Both the position numbers and the translations under genes were made by a program. Shown here one piece after another: positions 52,072 to 59,823 of a stretch of 64,000 nucleotides of DNA. The stretch is taken from positions 1 through 64,000 of the forward strand of contig PQAL01000043.1 of assembly GCA_003105035.1 (NCBI GenBank), given 5' to 3'. Positions within the stretch are counted from its first letter, which is position 1. Each line of letters begins with the position of its first letter. The DNA is from Anaerolineales bacterium (GTDB lineage: Bacteria > Chloroflexota > Anaerolineae > Anaerolineales > UBA4823). The notes beneath the pieces were generated by a model. The model saw nothing but the letters and a program-made list of their open reading frames with translations, made no database searches and was not told the DNA's origin.

Positions 52072-52353
52072 GAATAAATACGCCCCCTCGCCAGCAGGAC
52101 GAGGGGGCGGTCGTGGTGCCACCTGCAATTCGCCAGTCCATTTTCCTTCCCTGGGGAGGAACCATGCTGGCCTCATCTCAGCGCTAACGGGCTGACCCGT
52201 CTCCCTTAGCCTTTACGGTCTCCAGGAGCAATTGGACCTGACCGGTCCGGCGGAGTGGATTTCACCCGATGCCTGCTGCCTCGCACTTACCGGCAGCTCT
52301 CTGGCGGGCTGGTGGGTTACTTGGCTCCGCGCTGGTCAATGTGTACTCGATTG
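52072..52353 (-). promoter_or_regulatory. T-box riboswitch controlling serS
   Basis: A leader of about 300 bases that senses uncharged tRNA-Ser. The T-box core AGGTGGCACCACG is at 52124-52112 (minus). It precedes a terminator stem: CGCCCCCTCG at 52109-52100 pairs with CGAGGGGGCG at 52090-52081, followed by TATTTATT. The Stem I base is GCGGAG paired with CTCCGC. The specifier loop reads GAAATCCAC, giving specifier codon UCC (52259-52257), a serine codon, opposite an AGTA motif. A distal hairpin CTGCC/GGCAG follows. The specifier agrees with the gene downstream. Confidence 0.9.
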
Positions 52354-52359
52354 GTGGGG

Positions 52360-52387
52360 ATTATACTTGAGCCTGGAGCGCTGTCAA
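52360..52387 (-). promoter_or_regulatory. Consensus promoter of the serS T-box transcript
   Basis: On the minus strand TTGACA (52387-52382) and TATAAT (52365-52360) are separated by 16 bases. The start site would be near 52353. Confidence 0.8.
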
Positions 52388-52491
52388 GAGAGGGGGTCGT
52401 GCCTAAATTAAGAGCGAAAAGTGTCCAGATACGAAGCCTGCCAGTCAGATCTTTCCTCATTTGCGTGATGGCTGTGGTTAGCGTCTTATTT

Positions 52492-53091
52492 TTAGGGTAA
52501 AACCTGCGTCGATATTTGTTCGCGTGCTTCAACCTCCACCTCATCCGGTTTCACCAGTGAGTAGTAAATATTCCTGCCGCGTTTCTCACCCTTGATCAGA
52601 TTGGCTTCCTTGAGCACCCGCAGGTGATGCGATGTGGTGGATTGGGCAGCGTCCAGGAATTCCACCAGCTCATCCACGGTGAACTCACCTTTGGCTAGCA
52701 GCTTGACGATCCTGACGCGTGTCTCATCTGCCAGGCCGTTGAACATCTGCGCCACGTTGATCACCTGCTGGTCATCCATGGTTTCTTCGCTGGCCAGGCC
52801 GGTGATTGCCTTGCAGCAGATCTGACCGGGGGCAAAATCCTCCGGCCTGGCACGTACGATCTGCAGCACGTGCATTTTAGACGAGTCTGCTCCGGCTATG
52901 GTTTTTACAGGGTCTGCACAGCAACCGCTGTCCAACACCGTGCGTGTCAGGCTAAGCAAAAACTCCTGTTGCCCATCTGGCGGCAGCTGGGCGAACAGCT
53001 TTTCTACGAATGCCAGCCTTTCTTCAGGCTGTGTATTTTCCATCGCCTTATCGAGCAATTGGGAGATCAAAGTGGAAGCAAGATTATCCAT
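52492..53091 (-). CDS. ArsR-family metalloregulator with Cys-rich N-terminal extension
   Basis: A 199-residue repressor. The ArsR/SmtB winged helix spans about 110-195: MFNGLADETRVRIVKLLAKG, then the recognition region AAQSTTSHHLRVLKEANLIK and the wing EKRGRNIYYSL. The usual CVC arsenic site of the third helix is missing, as that segment reads GEFTVDELVEFL. Instead the roughly 105-residue N-terminal extension has two Cys pairs (57-58 and 92-93). It is divergent from arsM across 263 bases, so it most likely represses arsM and itself. AAGGA sets ATG 53091. Confidence 0.88.
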   Translation of the reverse strand: MDNLASTLISQLLDKAMENTQPEERLAFVEKLFAQLPPDGQQEFLLSLTRTVLDSGCCADPVKTIAGADSSKMHVLQIVRARPEDFAPGQICCKAITGLASEETMDDQQVINVAQMFNGLADETRVRIVKLLAKGEFTVDELVEFLDAAQSTTSHHLRVLKEANLIKGEKRGRNIYYSLVKPDEVEVEAREQISTQVLP

Positions 53092-53109
53092 GTTTTTTCC
53101 TTACCAATC

Positions 53110-53190
53110 GATACATCCAAAATAATCAATACAAGATGCATATATATTACCAGAACTCCCCTATATTGTCAATAATTTGGGTGATACATC
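53110..53190. repeat. GATACATC direct repeats in the arsR-arsM intergenic region
   Basis: GATACATC occurs at 53110-53117 and again at 53183-53190, the first next to the arsR start and the second 22 bases upstream of the arsM -35. Their position suggests regulator binding sites, although ArsR sites are usually inverted repeats. Confidence 0.35.
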
Positions 53191-53212
53191 GAAAAATATG
53201 ACATCAACCACC

Positions 53213-53240
53213 TTGACTTAACGGGATATTTGAATATAAT
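53213..53240 (+). promoter_or_regulatory. Promoter of arsM
   Basis: TTGACT at 53213-53218 and TATAAT at 53235-53240 are separated by 16 bases. The start near 53247 gives a leader of about 108 bases, in which AATCGA and TCGATT form a possible inverted repeat (53275-53309). Confidence 0.7.
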
Positions 53241-53354
53241 ACTGCTTAAGCCTTGAATTAAAGTAGAGTAACAATCGAACCAATTTTCATAGTCCTAACC
53301 ATCGATTTGTATTGCTAGTTTTCTAAAAATGCTTCACCCTTAGGAGAGAAGAAG

Positions 53355-54257
53355 ATGTCAGAACCGACCGCCCCCAAAGAAACTGAAGATATCCGCACCG
53401 CTGTGCGCCAACATTATGGCCAGGCTGCGGCCAGTTTTCAACCCAAAACTCGCTCCAGCTGCTGTGGTCCGAATGAGCCAGCCGATCTGTCCGCCAACAA
53501 GCTCTATCCAATTTCCGAGCTCGAAACATTACCAGAGGAGGTCACCGGGCTCTCCATGGGCTGTGGTGACCCCATCACCCTGGCCTCTCTACAGCCGGGC
53601 CAGACCGTGCTCGATCTCGGCTCAGGTGGCGGCATTGACTGTTTCATGGCGGCTAAAAAGGTCGGTGAGACCGGTCACGTAATCGGAGTGGACATGACAC
53701 CTGAGATGCTCGAGAAAGCCCGTGCGAACCAGGCCAAAATGGGCTTCTCGAACGTCGAATTTCGCCTGGGTGAGATTGAGCACTTGCCGGTGGCAGATAA
53801 CAGCGTGGATGTGATCATCTCCAACTGTGTGGTCAACTTGTCGCCCGATAAGCCGCAGGTCTTCCGCGAGGCTTTCCGCGTTTTAAAACCCGCCGGCAAG
53901 TTTGCCGTCAGCGATATCGTCACCGATGGACCCCTGCCCAGGCAAGTCAAGGATAGCCTGGCTGCCTGGGCTGGTTGCGTGGCTGGAGCGCTGGATGTGC
54001 AGGAATACCTCTCCTGGCTGGGTGAAGCCGGCTTTACCAGCATCGAAGTTACCCCGGTCTACTTTGACCAACAAACCGTGGATGAATACGCGAAGCAGGT
54101 TAATGATGGGTCATGCTGTGGAGGTGGTGCACGCCTGGTGATCGGTGATGGTGAGCAGGCTCAGGTGATCGAGATAGCGGAGTTAACCGACCTTGGCGAT
54201 AAGCCCCTCCGCGAGGCGATATTCAGCGCCAAGATCACTGCCTATAAACCTGCCTGA
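53355..54257 (+). CDS. arsM: Arsenite methyltransferase
   Basis: A 300-residue SAM enzyme converting arsenite to methylated arsenicals. VLDLGSGGGIDCFMAAKKVG near 85-104 is the SAM site. Candidate arsenic-binding Cys are 36/37 (SSCCGPN), 70 (SMGCGDP), 158 (SNCVVNLSPDK) and 208 (AGCVAGAL); the last two correspond to the conserved catalytic pair of ArsM. A further CC lies in GSCCGGGARLVIG. GGAG precedes ATG 53355. The divergent ArsR-type regulator supports arsenic-inducible expression. Other arsenic genes (arsB, arsC) are not in the window. Confidence 0.94.
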   Translation: MSEPTAPKETEDIRTAVRQHYGQAAASFQPKTRSSCCGPNEPADLSANKLYPISELETLPEEVTGLSMGCGDPITLASLQPGQTVLDLGSGGGIDCFMAAKKVGETGHVIGVDMTPEMLEKARANQAKMGFSNVEFRLGEIEHLPVADNSVDVIISNCVVNLSPDKPQVFREAFRVLKPAGKFAVSDIVTDGPLPRQVKDSLAAWAGCVAGALDVQEYLSWLGEAGFTSIEVTPVYFDQQTVDEYAKQVNDGSCCGGGARLVIGDGEQAQVIEIAELTDLGDKPLREAIFSAKITAYKPA

Positions 54258-54315
54258 TGCTTCTATTAAAAATGGTTGCCCAATAAAGTCAGGCAGCGCC
54301 CAACAACGCCATGTA

Positions 54316-54336
54316 GGGGCGCATGCCATGCGCCCC
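54316..54336. repeat. Palindrome, possible dispersed repeat
   Basis: GGGGCGCAT at 54316-54324 pairs with ATGCGCCCC at 54328-54336 around a three-base loop. GTAGGGGCGCAT-type palindromes recur between genes in many environmental genomes. No second copy is in this window. Confidence 0.5.
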
Positions 54337-54362
54337 AAAACACATGTATCTTGAAAACTACG

Positions 54363-54397
54363 TGTCAGGGCACAGCGTCGCTGTGCCCTGACATTTT
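54363..54397 (+). terminator. Perfect 14-bp hairpin, probable arsM terminator
   Basis: TGTCAGGGCACAGC at 54363-54376 pairs perfectly with GCTGTGCCCTGACA at 54380-54393 around GTC, followed by TTTT. It can end arsM transcription. Its long perfect stem also resembles a dispersed palindromic repeat. Confidence 0.65.
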
Positions 54398-54438
54398 CTG
54401 GTTATAACTAACGGAATGCGCCGGATTGAACTCCCCGA

Positions 54439-55188
54439 TTATTTGTTCCCCAGTGAATTGAATTTACCCAGCCCCGATGAGTTGGTATTGGTCTGCGGGT
54501 TGCCATAATATGACACACTCCCCGCACCGCTGATGTTGCCGGTCAGCTGGTCAGTTACCCACAGCGTGGCTCCGCCCAACCCGCTGATCGTGACATTGGC
54601 GGTCTGGACCTTCAAGTCAGGGGCATTGATACTGCCCGCTCCTGAGATATCGACCGAAGCCTGAGTTGCCTCACCAGAGATATCGATGTCTCCCGCCCCG
54701 CTGAGGGTGACATTGACCTTATCGGTGCTGAGTTGATTTTGCACGATCTTTCCCGCCCCGCTCATATTGATGCTCATGCTCGGCGTGGACAGGGTCTCGA
54801 TCTGCACATCTCCGAAACCACTTACGGAAAGGGAGGTCAGCTCTTTGACCACGATCGTGAAGGTCAGCATGTTTTCCGTGCTCAAGGTGGGGACGGTGAT
54901 GTTGTTGGTGGTCTTGATCATCAGTGTCCCATTGCTGACCGTGGTGCTGATCTCCGGCACCAGGTTATCGGGGCCGGAAATATTCAGCGATTCCTTGTCG
55001 CCCTGAATGATGTTGACCTTACCATATGTAGAAAACTCGATGGCAGTAAAACCACTCACATCGCGGTTCTCACTCATGTTTACATTCGAGGGGGTGATGA
55101 TCTTGACACCTGCGTTGCTCAGCACGCTGCAACTGGTCAGCGACAGGCTTAACAGCAGCAATGCAGTCAGTACGATGCGGATTTTCAT
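54439..55188 (-). CDS. GIN-domain (DUF2807) lipoprotein
   Basis: A 249-residue lipoprotein with lipobox LTSC (Cys near 20). The rest is a putative auto-transporter-adhesin head GIN domain of the DUF2807 type, a right-handed beta structure. FTAIEFSTYGKVNIIQGDKE near 47-66 begins it. Short repeats with Ser-Gly-Ala-Gly or Ser-Gly-Xxx-Gly follow (SINMSGAGKIV, VTLSGAGDIDISG, VDISGAGSIN, NISGAGSVSYYG). AAGGAGATC sets ATG 55188. The family is widespread in envelope stress or anti-sigma contexts, but no sigma gene is adjacent. Confidence 0.88.
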   Translation of the reverse strand: MKIRIVLTALLLLSLSLTSCSVLSNAGVKIITPSNVNMSENRDVSGFTAIEFSTYGKVNIIQGDKESLNISGPDNLVPEISTTVSNGTLMIKTTNNITVPTLSTENMLTFTIVVKELTSLSVSGFGDVQIETLSTPSMSINMSGAGKIVQNQLSTDKVNVTLSGAGDIDISGEATQASVDISGAGSINAPDLKVQTANVTISGLGGATLWVTDQLTGNISGAGSVSYYGNPQTNTNSSGLGKFNSLGNK

Positions 55189-55331
55189 TTAGATCTCCTT
55201 TCTATTGTTTCTACTACTATTGATTCTGGATGACATTGGTTGTACTTTCTCGCGCGTATGGTGATAAGAACAAGATTATCGGCAAGCAGAGTGTCATACC
55301 TTTTGATCTTTATTTCCTGCTGTTCATCCGA

Positions 55332-56390
55332 CTAGAGTCCCGCCAGTTTGTGCTTAAACCCCTCCAGCATGGTGATCGGCGTGGGGTCAATCTCGTATAG
55401 CATGGCCAGGTAATAAGCCATGTAATCGCCGAACAGCAGTGCTGTCCACTGTTGCGTCAGTGGGCTCTCTCCTTGGGCATCGATGAAATCTGTGTTTAGG
55501 CCTTCGAGCATGTACGCTTGCTTGGTCAGCTCAGTGCGTAGCAGGTTGTGTGGGTGATAGGATTGTGCCCGCAAGAACAATGCCATGCTGGTGGATAATA
55601 GGCTCTCAGGTTGGCTCAGCCCAGCCAGGGCGTTGTGGTCCGCCTCCGGCACTGCCTCAAACTGGGCCCAGGACTTGGCCAGCTCGTTGATCTGGGTCTT
55701 CCAGCGGCGGGCCACTGGTTCGAGCACGTCGGCTCCGAAGACCAGCACCAGGCGCCCCATTAGCTGGCCGGCTTCACGCTTGGCTGGGTTGCTCGCCACG
55801 GGGATGTCAGCCCGAACTTCGTTCTGTAGAATGCGCATAGCCGTGATTGTGGCTTTCAGTTCCACCACTGGATCTGAGATGAGACCCAGGCGGGCCAGCA
55901 ATGCCAGCAGCAGGCCGAAGGAATAACCCACCGCGGCGCGTGGCTGGCCGGCGTGCTGAAAGATCCATGACGGGAGGTTCGCCTGCCTGGCTTTCTCATC
56001 AAGTTTACCCCCAGTGCATACTGCCAGGATACGGCAGCCCCGTTGCTGCGCCTGGTCGAACGCTTGCAGGGTTTCCTCGGTGTTGCCCGAGTGCGAGCTG
56101 GCGACGACCAGCGTCCCTGGGCCGTGCGCCCAGGCTGGCAGGTTGTAATTGCGCAGCAGGCTGACGGGCACCGGGCATATTGGTGCTGCGTAGGCAATCA
56201 GCAGGTCAGCCCCAATGGCCGAGCCGCCCATGCCGGCGATGAGCACGTTTTTTATCCCTTGCCAGGCGGGTAGCTCTGCTTGTAAACCCAGCTGGTAGGC
56301 TTCGTCAAGCTGGTCGGGCAGGTGATTAATTTCAACCAGGTAGTTCTGGCTGTCGATTTTCTTAAATAATGTGTGATTGTTCAGGTCCAT
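55332..56390 (-). CDS. Bifunctional phosphoglucose/phosphomannose isomerase
   Basis: A 352-residue sugar isomerase with two SIS domains interconverting glucose 6-P or mannose 6-P with fructose 6-P. LIAGMGGSAIGADLLIAYAA near 50-69 and VVASSHSGNTEETLQAFDQA near 95-114 are sugar-phosphate loops. GYSFGLLLALLARLGL near 155-170 is typical. EADHNALAGLSQPES near 252 holds the catalytic Glu/His region. It is the last gene of the operon that begins at 59754. AAAGG lies just before ATG 56390. With the phosphohexomutase at 13848 it can supply nucleotide-sugar precursors. Confidence 0.9.
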   Translation of the reverse strand: MDLNNHTLFKKIDSQNYLVEINHLPDQLDEAYQLGLQAELPAWQGIKNVLIAGMGGSAIGADLLIAYAAPICPVPVSLLRNYNLPAWAHGPGTLVVASSHSGNTEETLQAFDQAQQRGCRILAVCTGGKLDEKARQANLPSWIFQHAGQPRAAVGYSFGLLLALLARLGLISDPVVELKATITAMRILQNEVRADIPVASNPAKREAGQLMGRLVLVFGADVLEPVARRWKTQINELAKSWAQFEAVPEADHNALAGLSQPESLLSTSMALFLRAQSYHPHNLLRTELTKQAYMLEGLNTDFIDAQGESPLTQQWTALLFGDYMAYYLAMLYEIDPTPITMLEGFKHKLAGL

Positions 56391-56430
56391 GTTTACCTTT
56401 ATTTTTTCCCCTTGGTTATAAATACTAATA

Positions 56431-57267
56431 TTAATCCGTGATTTTACCCTGTTTTTTGAGCAGCAACCGATAAATTTCCCGCCGTGTCCAGCCTGAACTT
56501 GCAGCTAACCCAGCCGCTGCCTTAGAAGCGCTTTCTCCAGCCTCCAGGCATTTCTGCAGCTCGTTCTCCAGGCGTTCTGTGTTCCATTTCTCCTCGTTTA
56601 CCTGGCATCCCATCAGCACCAGGGTGAATTCTCCTCGCGGAGGTCTCTCTGTGAAATGCTGGCGAGCTTCACTCAGGCTGCCGCGGAAAATCTCCTCATG
56701 CAGCTTGGTCAGCTCACGACCAACTGCCACCTGCCGATCACCCAATACGGCTTGCAAGGCTTCCAGCGCTTCCAACACCCGGTGAGGGGCTTCCAGGAAG
56801 ATCAGGGTGTATGGCAGGCTGGTGATCTGCTTTAATAACCGCTCCCGTTCGCTGGCCTTGCGCGGCAGGTAGCCCAGGTAGAGGAATGCATCCGTGGGCA
56901 GCCCTGACGCCACCAAGGCCGCGATGGGTGCAGACGCTCCAGGGATAGGGCTCACCATGTGTCCGGCTTGGATGGCTGCCCGGACCAGCTCGTAACCCGG
57001 GTCGTTCAGGGCCGGTGTGCCCGCATCGGAGACCAGCGCCACATCTCCCTGTACCAGGGCTTCAAGCACCCCTTCCAAACGTACCAGCTTATTATGCTCG
57101 TGATAACTGATGCAGCGTGTGGCAATATCATAGTGCTGCAGCAGTTTGGCCGTGTGGCGGGTGTCTTCCGCGGCAATCAAGCTCACTTCAGCCAGAATGC
57201 GCAAGGCACGCTGGCTGATGTCTTCCAGGTTTCCGATCGGGGTTGCCACCAGGTAGAGCGTGCTCAT
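56431..57267 (-). CDS. rsmI: 16S rRNA (cytidine1402-2'-O)-methyltransferase RsmI
   Basis: A 278-residue SAM methyltransferase of the tetrapyrrole-methylase fold. LYLVATPIGNLEDISQRALR at 4-23, EDTRHTAKLLQHYDI near 36-50, VSDAGTPALNDPGYELVRAA near 80-99 and PIPGASAPIAALVASGLPTD near 107-126 are signatures. KLHEEIFRGSL near 190 and a C-terminal HTH-like segment complete it. The start overlaps the stop of the NBR1-Ig gene by four bases, so translation is coupled. Confidence 0.95.
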   Translation of the reverse strand: MSTLYLVATPIGNLEDISQRALRILAEVSLIAAEDTRHTAKLLQHYDIATRCISYHEHNKLVRLEGVLEALVQGDVALVSDAGTPALNDPGYELVRAAIQAGHMVSPIPGASAPIAALVASGLPTDAFLYLGYLPRKASERERLLKQITSLPYTLIFLEAPHRVLEALEALQAVLGDRQVAVGRELTKLHEEIFRGSLSEARQHFTERPPRGEFTLVLMGCQVNEEKWNTERLENELQKCLEAGESASKAAAGLAASSGWTRREIYRLLLKKQGKITD

Positions 57268-58400
57268 GGTGCAGCCCAGGTAAGCAGGTCCAGGGTCAGG
57301 GTGAAGTCATTCGGGTCCACTGCCTGCAGCTGTATCCTGCCCAGGTGTTCCTGGCTGGTGGTATAGCATAGATAGGTGCCGATCGGCAGGCTCTCGACAG
57401 CTACTGGCGCCGGACTCATCACAGCCGACTGGCAGATGTTGAGTGAAGGCGCCTGACCGCCGTATATCCCGATCATTGCACCATTCGTCGGGCTCAGCCA
57501 GTGGAAGTTGTTCTCGTCCATCAGGTACAACACATCTTCATCCCCGCTATTCAGGGTGATGGTGTCCAGGTCAATTGCATCACCCGGCACAGGCCTCAAC
57601 ACACCGCTCACTTGCCCGGGTGGGGTAACCGTGGAGGTAGGTATTTGTGTGGGATTGGTCGTAGCTGATATGGTCGGCGTCGCTGTCGAGGTAGCCTGGC
57701 TTGCTGCCACGACAATCCGCACCCAGAATGCCTGGTTACCGCTCGGTCCAATCCCAAACAGCTCTCCAGAAGGGTTCATCAGCTTCCAATTGCCCTGGTA
57801 AGTTCCAGCCGATTGGGGAGCCACCATCTCCACAGAAATTTCCACACTCTGCGAAGGCAAAACGGACCCTTTCAGTGGGACACTCTCCGGGGCACCCATG
57901 CGGTCGCCATAGAAAAAGCTGGCTGAGTAGGCGTTCGTCCAGGTGCAGGTGCCGGTGTTCACCAGCTTCCATGTTTTAACAAAGCTTTGCCCGGCGGGGA
58001 TCAGGCTGTCGTCTGGGATGGTGACGTCCAGAGGGTTGCCTGCCCCTACCTGATCGCATAGCTTATCGGGGACATTGGTCTGTGTGGCGGGTCCGGCTGT
58101 CGGGCTGAGCCTGGGCGTGGCGACCGCCATGGTAGCTGTCTTGGTCGGGGCAGCCGTTGAAGATGCTGTGGCGGCCGGCCTGACGGCTGCTGCTGTCTGG
58201 CTATTTTGGGTATTCACCAGTGCGGCAATGGTCTGGTTCACCTGGCTTTGGTTAGCCGTGGCGGTACTGACCGGTAGGTTGCTGGCAGACAGGCGTGCGA
58301 TTACCTGCCAGAGCAAGAAGATGATCCCACCTGCCACAGCCAGCCAGACCAGGGCGGTCAGCAGCCCAAACCGAACGGGGAGGCGTTTTTCAGCGGCCAT
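57264..58400 (-). CDS. Membrane-anchored protein with NBR1-type Ig-like domain
   Basis: A 378-residue protein. One helix near 13-35 anchors it, followed by a Thr/Ala-rich linker (about 65-110). An Ig-like domain of the NBR1 (next to BRCA1) type spans about 125-230: DDSLIPAGQSFVKTWKLVNT, then GTCTWTNAYSASFFYGDRMG and SAGTYQGNWKLMNPSGELFG. The WxxxNxGxCxW spacing is diagnostic. A second Thr/Pro linker and a C-terminal beta domain follow. Bacterial members are extracytoplasmic and of unknown role. It lies between a glycosyltransferase and rsmI in the operon. Confidence 0.82.
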   Translation of the reverse strand: MAAEKRLPVRFGLLTALVWLAVAGGIIFLLWQVIARLSASNLPVSTATANQSQVNQTIAALVNTQNSQTAAAVRPAATASSTAAPTKTATMAVATPRLSPTAGPATQTNVPDKLCDQVGAGNPLDVTIPDDSLIPAGQSFVKTWKLVNTGTCTWTNAYSASFFYGDRMGAPESVPLKGSVLPSQSVEISVEMVAPQSAGTYQGNWKLMNPSGELFGIGPSGNQAFWVRIVVAASQATSTATPTISATTNPTQIPTSTVTPPGQVSGVLRPVPGDAIDLDTITLNSGDEDVLYLMDENNFHWLSPTNGAMIGIYGGQAPSLNICQSAVMSPAPVAVESLPIGTYLCYTTSQEHLGRIQLQAVDPNDFTLTLDLLTWAAP

Positions 58401-58409
58401 GGGAAAATC

Positions 58410-59549
58410 TTATTTCTCGATTCCGAGCTGGCTGGCGATGAGGCCGGCAATTTCGTGGGCGGCTGCAGGGCGGGCTGCCTGGCAGCAGGCTTCTGCGGCC
58501 AGTTCCAGCTGCCTGGGGTGGGCGATCCATGCCCGTAAGGCGCTGACAATATAGCTGGTCTTGGGTGCCCAAATCCCCACGCCTTCGGAGATCACATAAT
58601 CGACATTGCCATCTTCTTGCCCGGGTAGGCGGCTGTAAAGGATCATCGGTAACCCGGCATTGAGTGCTTCAGTGATGGTGCTCGGGCCAGCTTTAGTCAC
58701 CAGGATGTCAGCCGCACGCATGAAGTCTGGCATTTGGTGGACAAAACCATAGATCAAGGTCTTCATCGGCCAGGTCCGCGCTTCCAGTTGTTCCTTGAGC
58801 GCGGTATTACGCCCGGCAACGATTACCAGCGTGATCGGCAGGTTGGCTGCCGCAATCGCTTCCGCGGTCTTTTCTAGCGGGCCCATCCCCTCGCCCCCAC
58901 CTACTAAAAGCACCAGCAGCTGGTTTTGCGGCCAGCCTAATTGCTGGCGTAGACTAATTTTATCCCCCACGGGCTGGCAGAAGCGCTCAGCCACGGGTAG
59001 CCCTACCACTTTTACCTGCCCCGGCTGCATGCCAGCCTGTATGGCGCGCTGGTAAGCTGCCTCCGTTGGCACCAGGCAAAGGTCAACGCCCGGGTGGTAC
59101 CACAAGGTATGTCCGGTCACCAGGTCAGTGACTACGGTGATGAATGGTGGGCGCTGTTTACCAAGGGCGTGCAGGAAGGGTTCGTTTGCCAGCGGGTGCA
59201 CGGAGACGATCATATCAGCCGCATTTTGGTTGATCACCTTGCGTAGTCGGCGTCGGATATATGGATAAGCACCCTCAACGATCATCTTTGAGCTATGGCT
59301 GCCATCGCTGATGCGGTAACCGATCGCCCAAACCTCGGGCACCCGCACCATGTAAGGGTACCACTTTGGGGCATAATTTAGAGGGCGTGGAGCCACGTCC
59401 AGGAAGATATCCACCATCTGGGTGGTCAGGCGATCATCATAATCGAGCTTCAAGGCTTCTATAATGGCTTCAGTTGAGCTGCGGTGACCACCACCTGTAT
59501 CGGAGAATAAAAACAAGATATGCGGTCGTTTGGTTGGGATGTTAGCCAT
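58410..59549 (-). CDS. MGDG-synthase/UgtP-like glycosyltransferase
   Basis: A 379-residue GT-B glycosyltransferase of family 28 type. The N-terminal [20 protein letters not shown] at 10-29 (Gly-Gly-Gly-His) is the diacylglycerol-glycosyltransferase signature. The sugar-nucleotide side has [20 protein letters not shown] near 210-229. [20 protein letters not shown] near 289-308 is the nucleotide-diphosphate site, and [12 protein letters not shown] follows. The likely product is a monoglycosyl-diacylglycerol membrane lipid, although the sugar and acceptor are inferred only from family. It overlaps the DUF951 stop by eight bases and is second in the operon. Confidence 0.88.
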   Translation of the reverse strand: MANIPTKRPHILFLFSDTGGGHRSSTEAIIEALKLDYDDRLTTQMVDIFLDVAPRPLNYAPKWYPYMVRVPEVWAIGYRISDGSHSSKMIVEGAYPYIRRRLRKVINQNAADMIVSVHPLANEPFLHALGKQRPPFITVVTDLVTGHTLWYHPGVDLCLVPTEAAYQRAIQAGMQPGQVKVVGLPVAERFCQPVGDKISLRQQLGWPQNQLLVLLVGGGEGMGPLEKTAEAIAAANLPITLVIVAGRNTALKEQLEARTWPMKTLIYGFVHQMPDFMRAADILVTKAGPSTITEALNAGLPMILYSRLPGQEDGNVDYVISEGVGIWAPKTSYIVSALRAWIAHPRQLELAAEACCQAARPAAAHEIAGLIASQLGIEK

Positions 59550-59754
59550 TGGGAGTGCCAGGGAGTTCGGGATGTGGGGTGATCGATTTCATTCTGCGGG
59601 CTAGCTGGCGCCGCGGAAGCAAAACCCGATGGCCGCAGGTCAGGCATTCAATGCCAATATCCGCCCCCAGCCGGACTACTTTCCATTCATAGCCACCGCA
59701 GGGGTGGGGCTTGCGCAGGCGCAGGACATCATCCAGCTGTAAATCGGGCAGCAT
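59542..59754 (-). CDS. DUF951-like small protein, first gene of the glycosyltransferase operon
   Basis: A 70-residue protein of the DUF951 type. It starts [20 protein letters not shown], then [20 protein letters not shown] and a basic tail [14 protein letters not shown]. Cys at 18, 37 and 40 could bind metal. The start ATG 59754 has TATAAT six bases upstream, so the operon mRNA begins leaderless; the frame extends upstream past the promoter but cannot be translated from it. The role is unknown; the fold resembles small RNA- or DNA-binding barrels. Confidence 0.8.
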   Translation of the reverse strand: MLPDLQLDDVLRLRKPHPCGGYEWKVVRLGADIGIECLTCGHRVLLPRRQLARRMKSITPHPELPGTPNG

Positions 59755-59760
59755 GAGGGC

Positions 59761-59769
59761 ATTATAACA
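59761..59769 (-). promoter_or_regulatory. Extended -10 promoter of the DUF951-led operon
   Basis: On the minus strand TGT is followed by a perfect TATAAT, six bases before ATG 59754. There is no ribosome binding site. Confidence 0.65.
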
Positions 59770-59790
59770 CGCAGCCGTCAGACCCCTGGA

Positions 59791-59799
59791 TGGTATAAT
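59791..59799 (+). promoter_or_regulatory. Extended -10 promoter of the site-2 protease operon
   Basis: TGG followed by a perfect TATAAT, giving a start near 59806 and a leader of about 18 bases with GAGGAG. Confidence 0.6.
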
Positions 59800-59823
59800 C
59801 TTCACCTGAGGAGTCATCCAGCC

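Noticed and set aside
52054-52176. N-terminal 41-codon extension of serS
   Set aside because: These bases form the T-box antiterminator and terminator, and the ribosome binding site lies just before ATG 52053.
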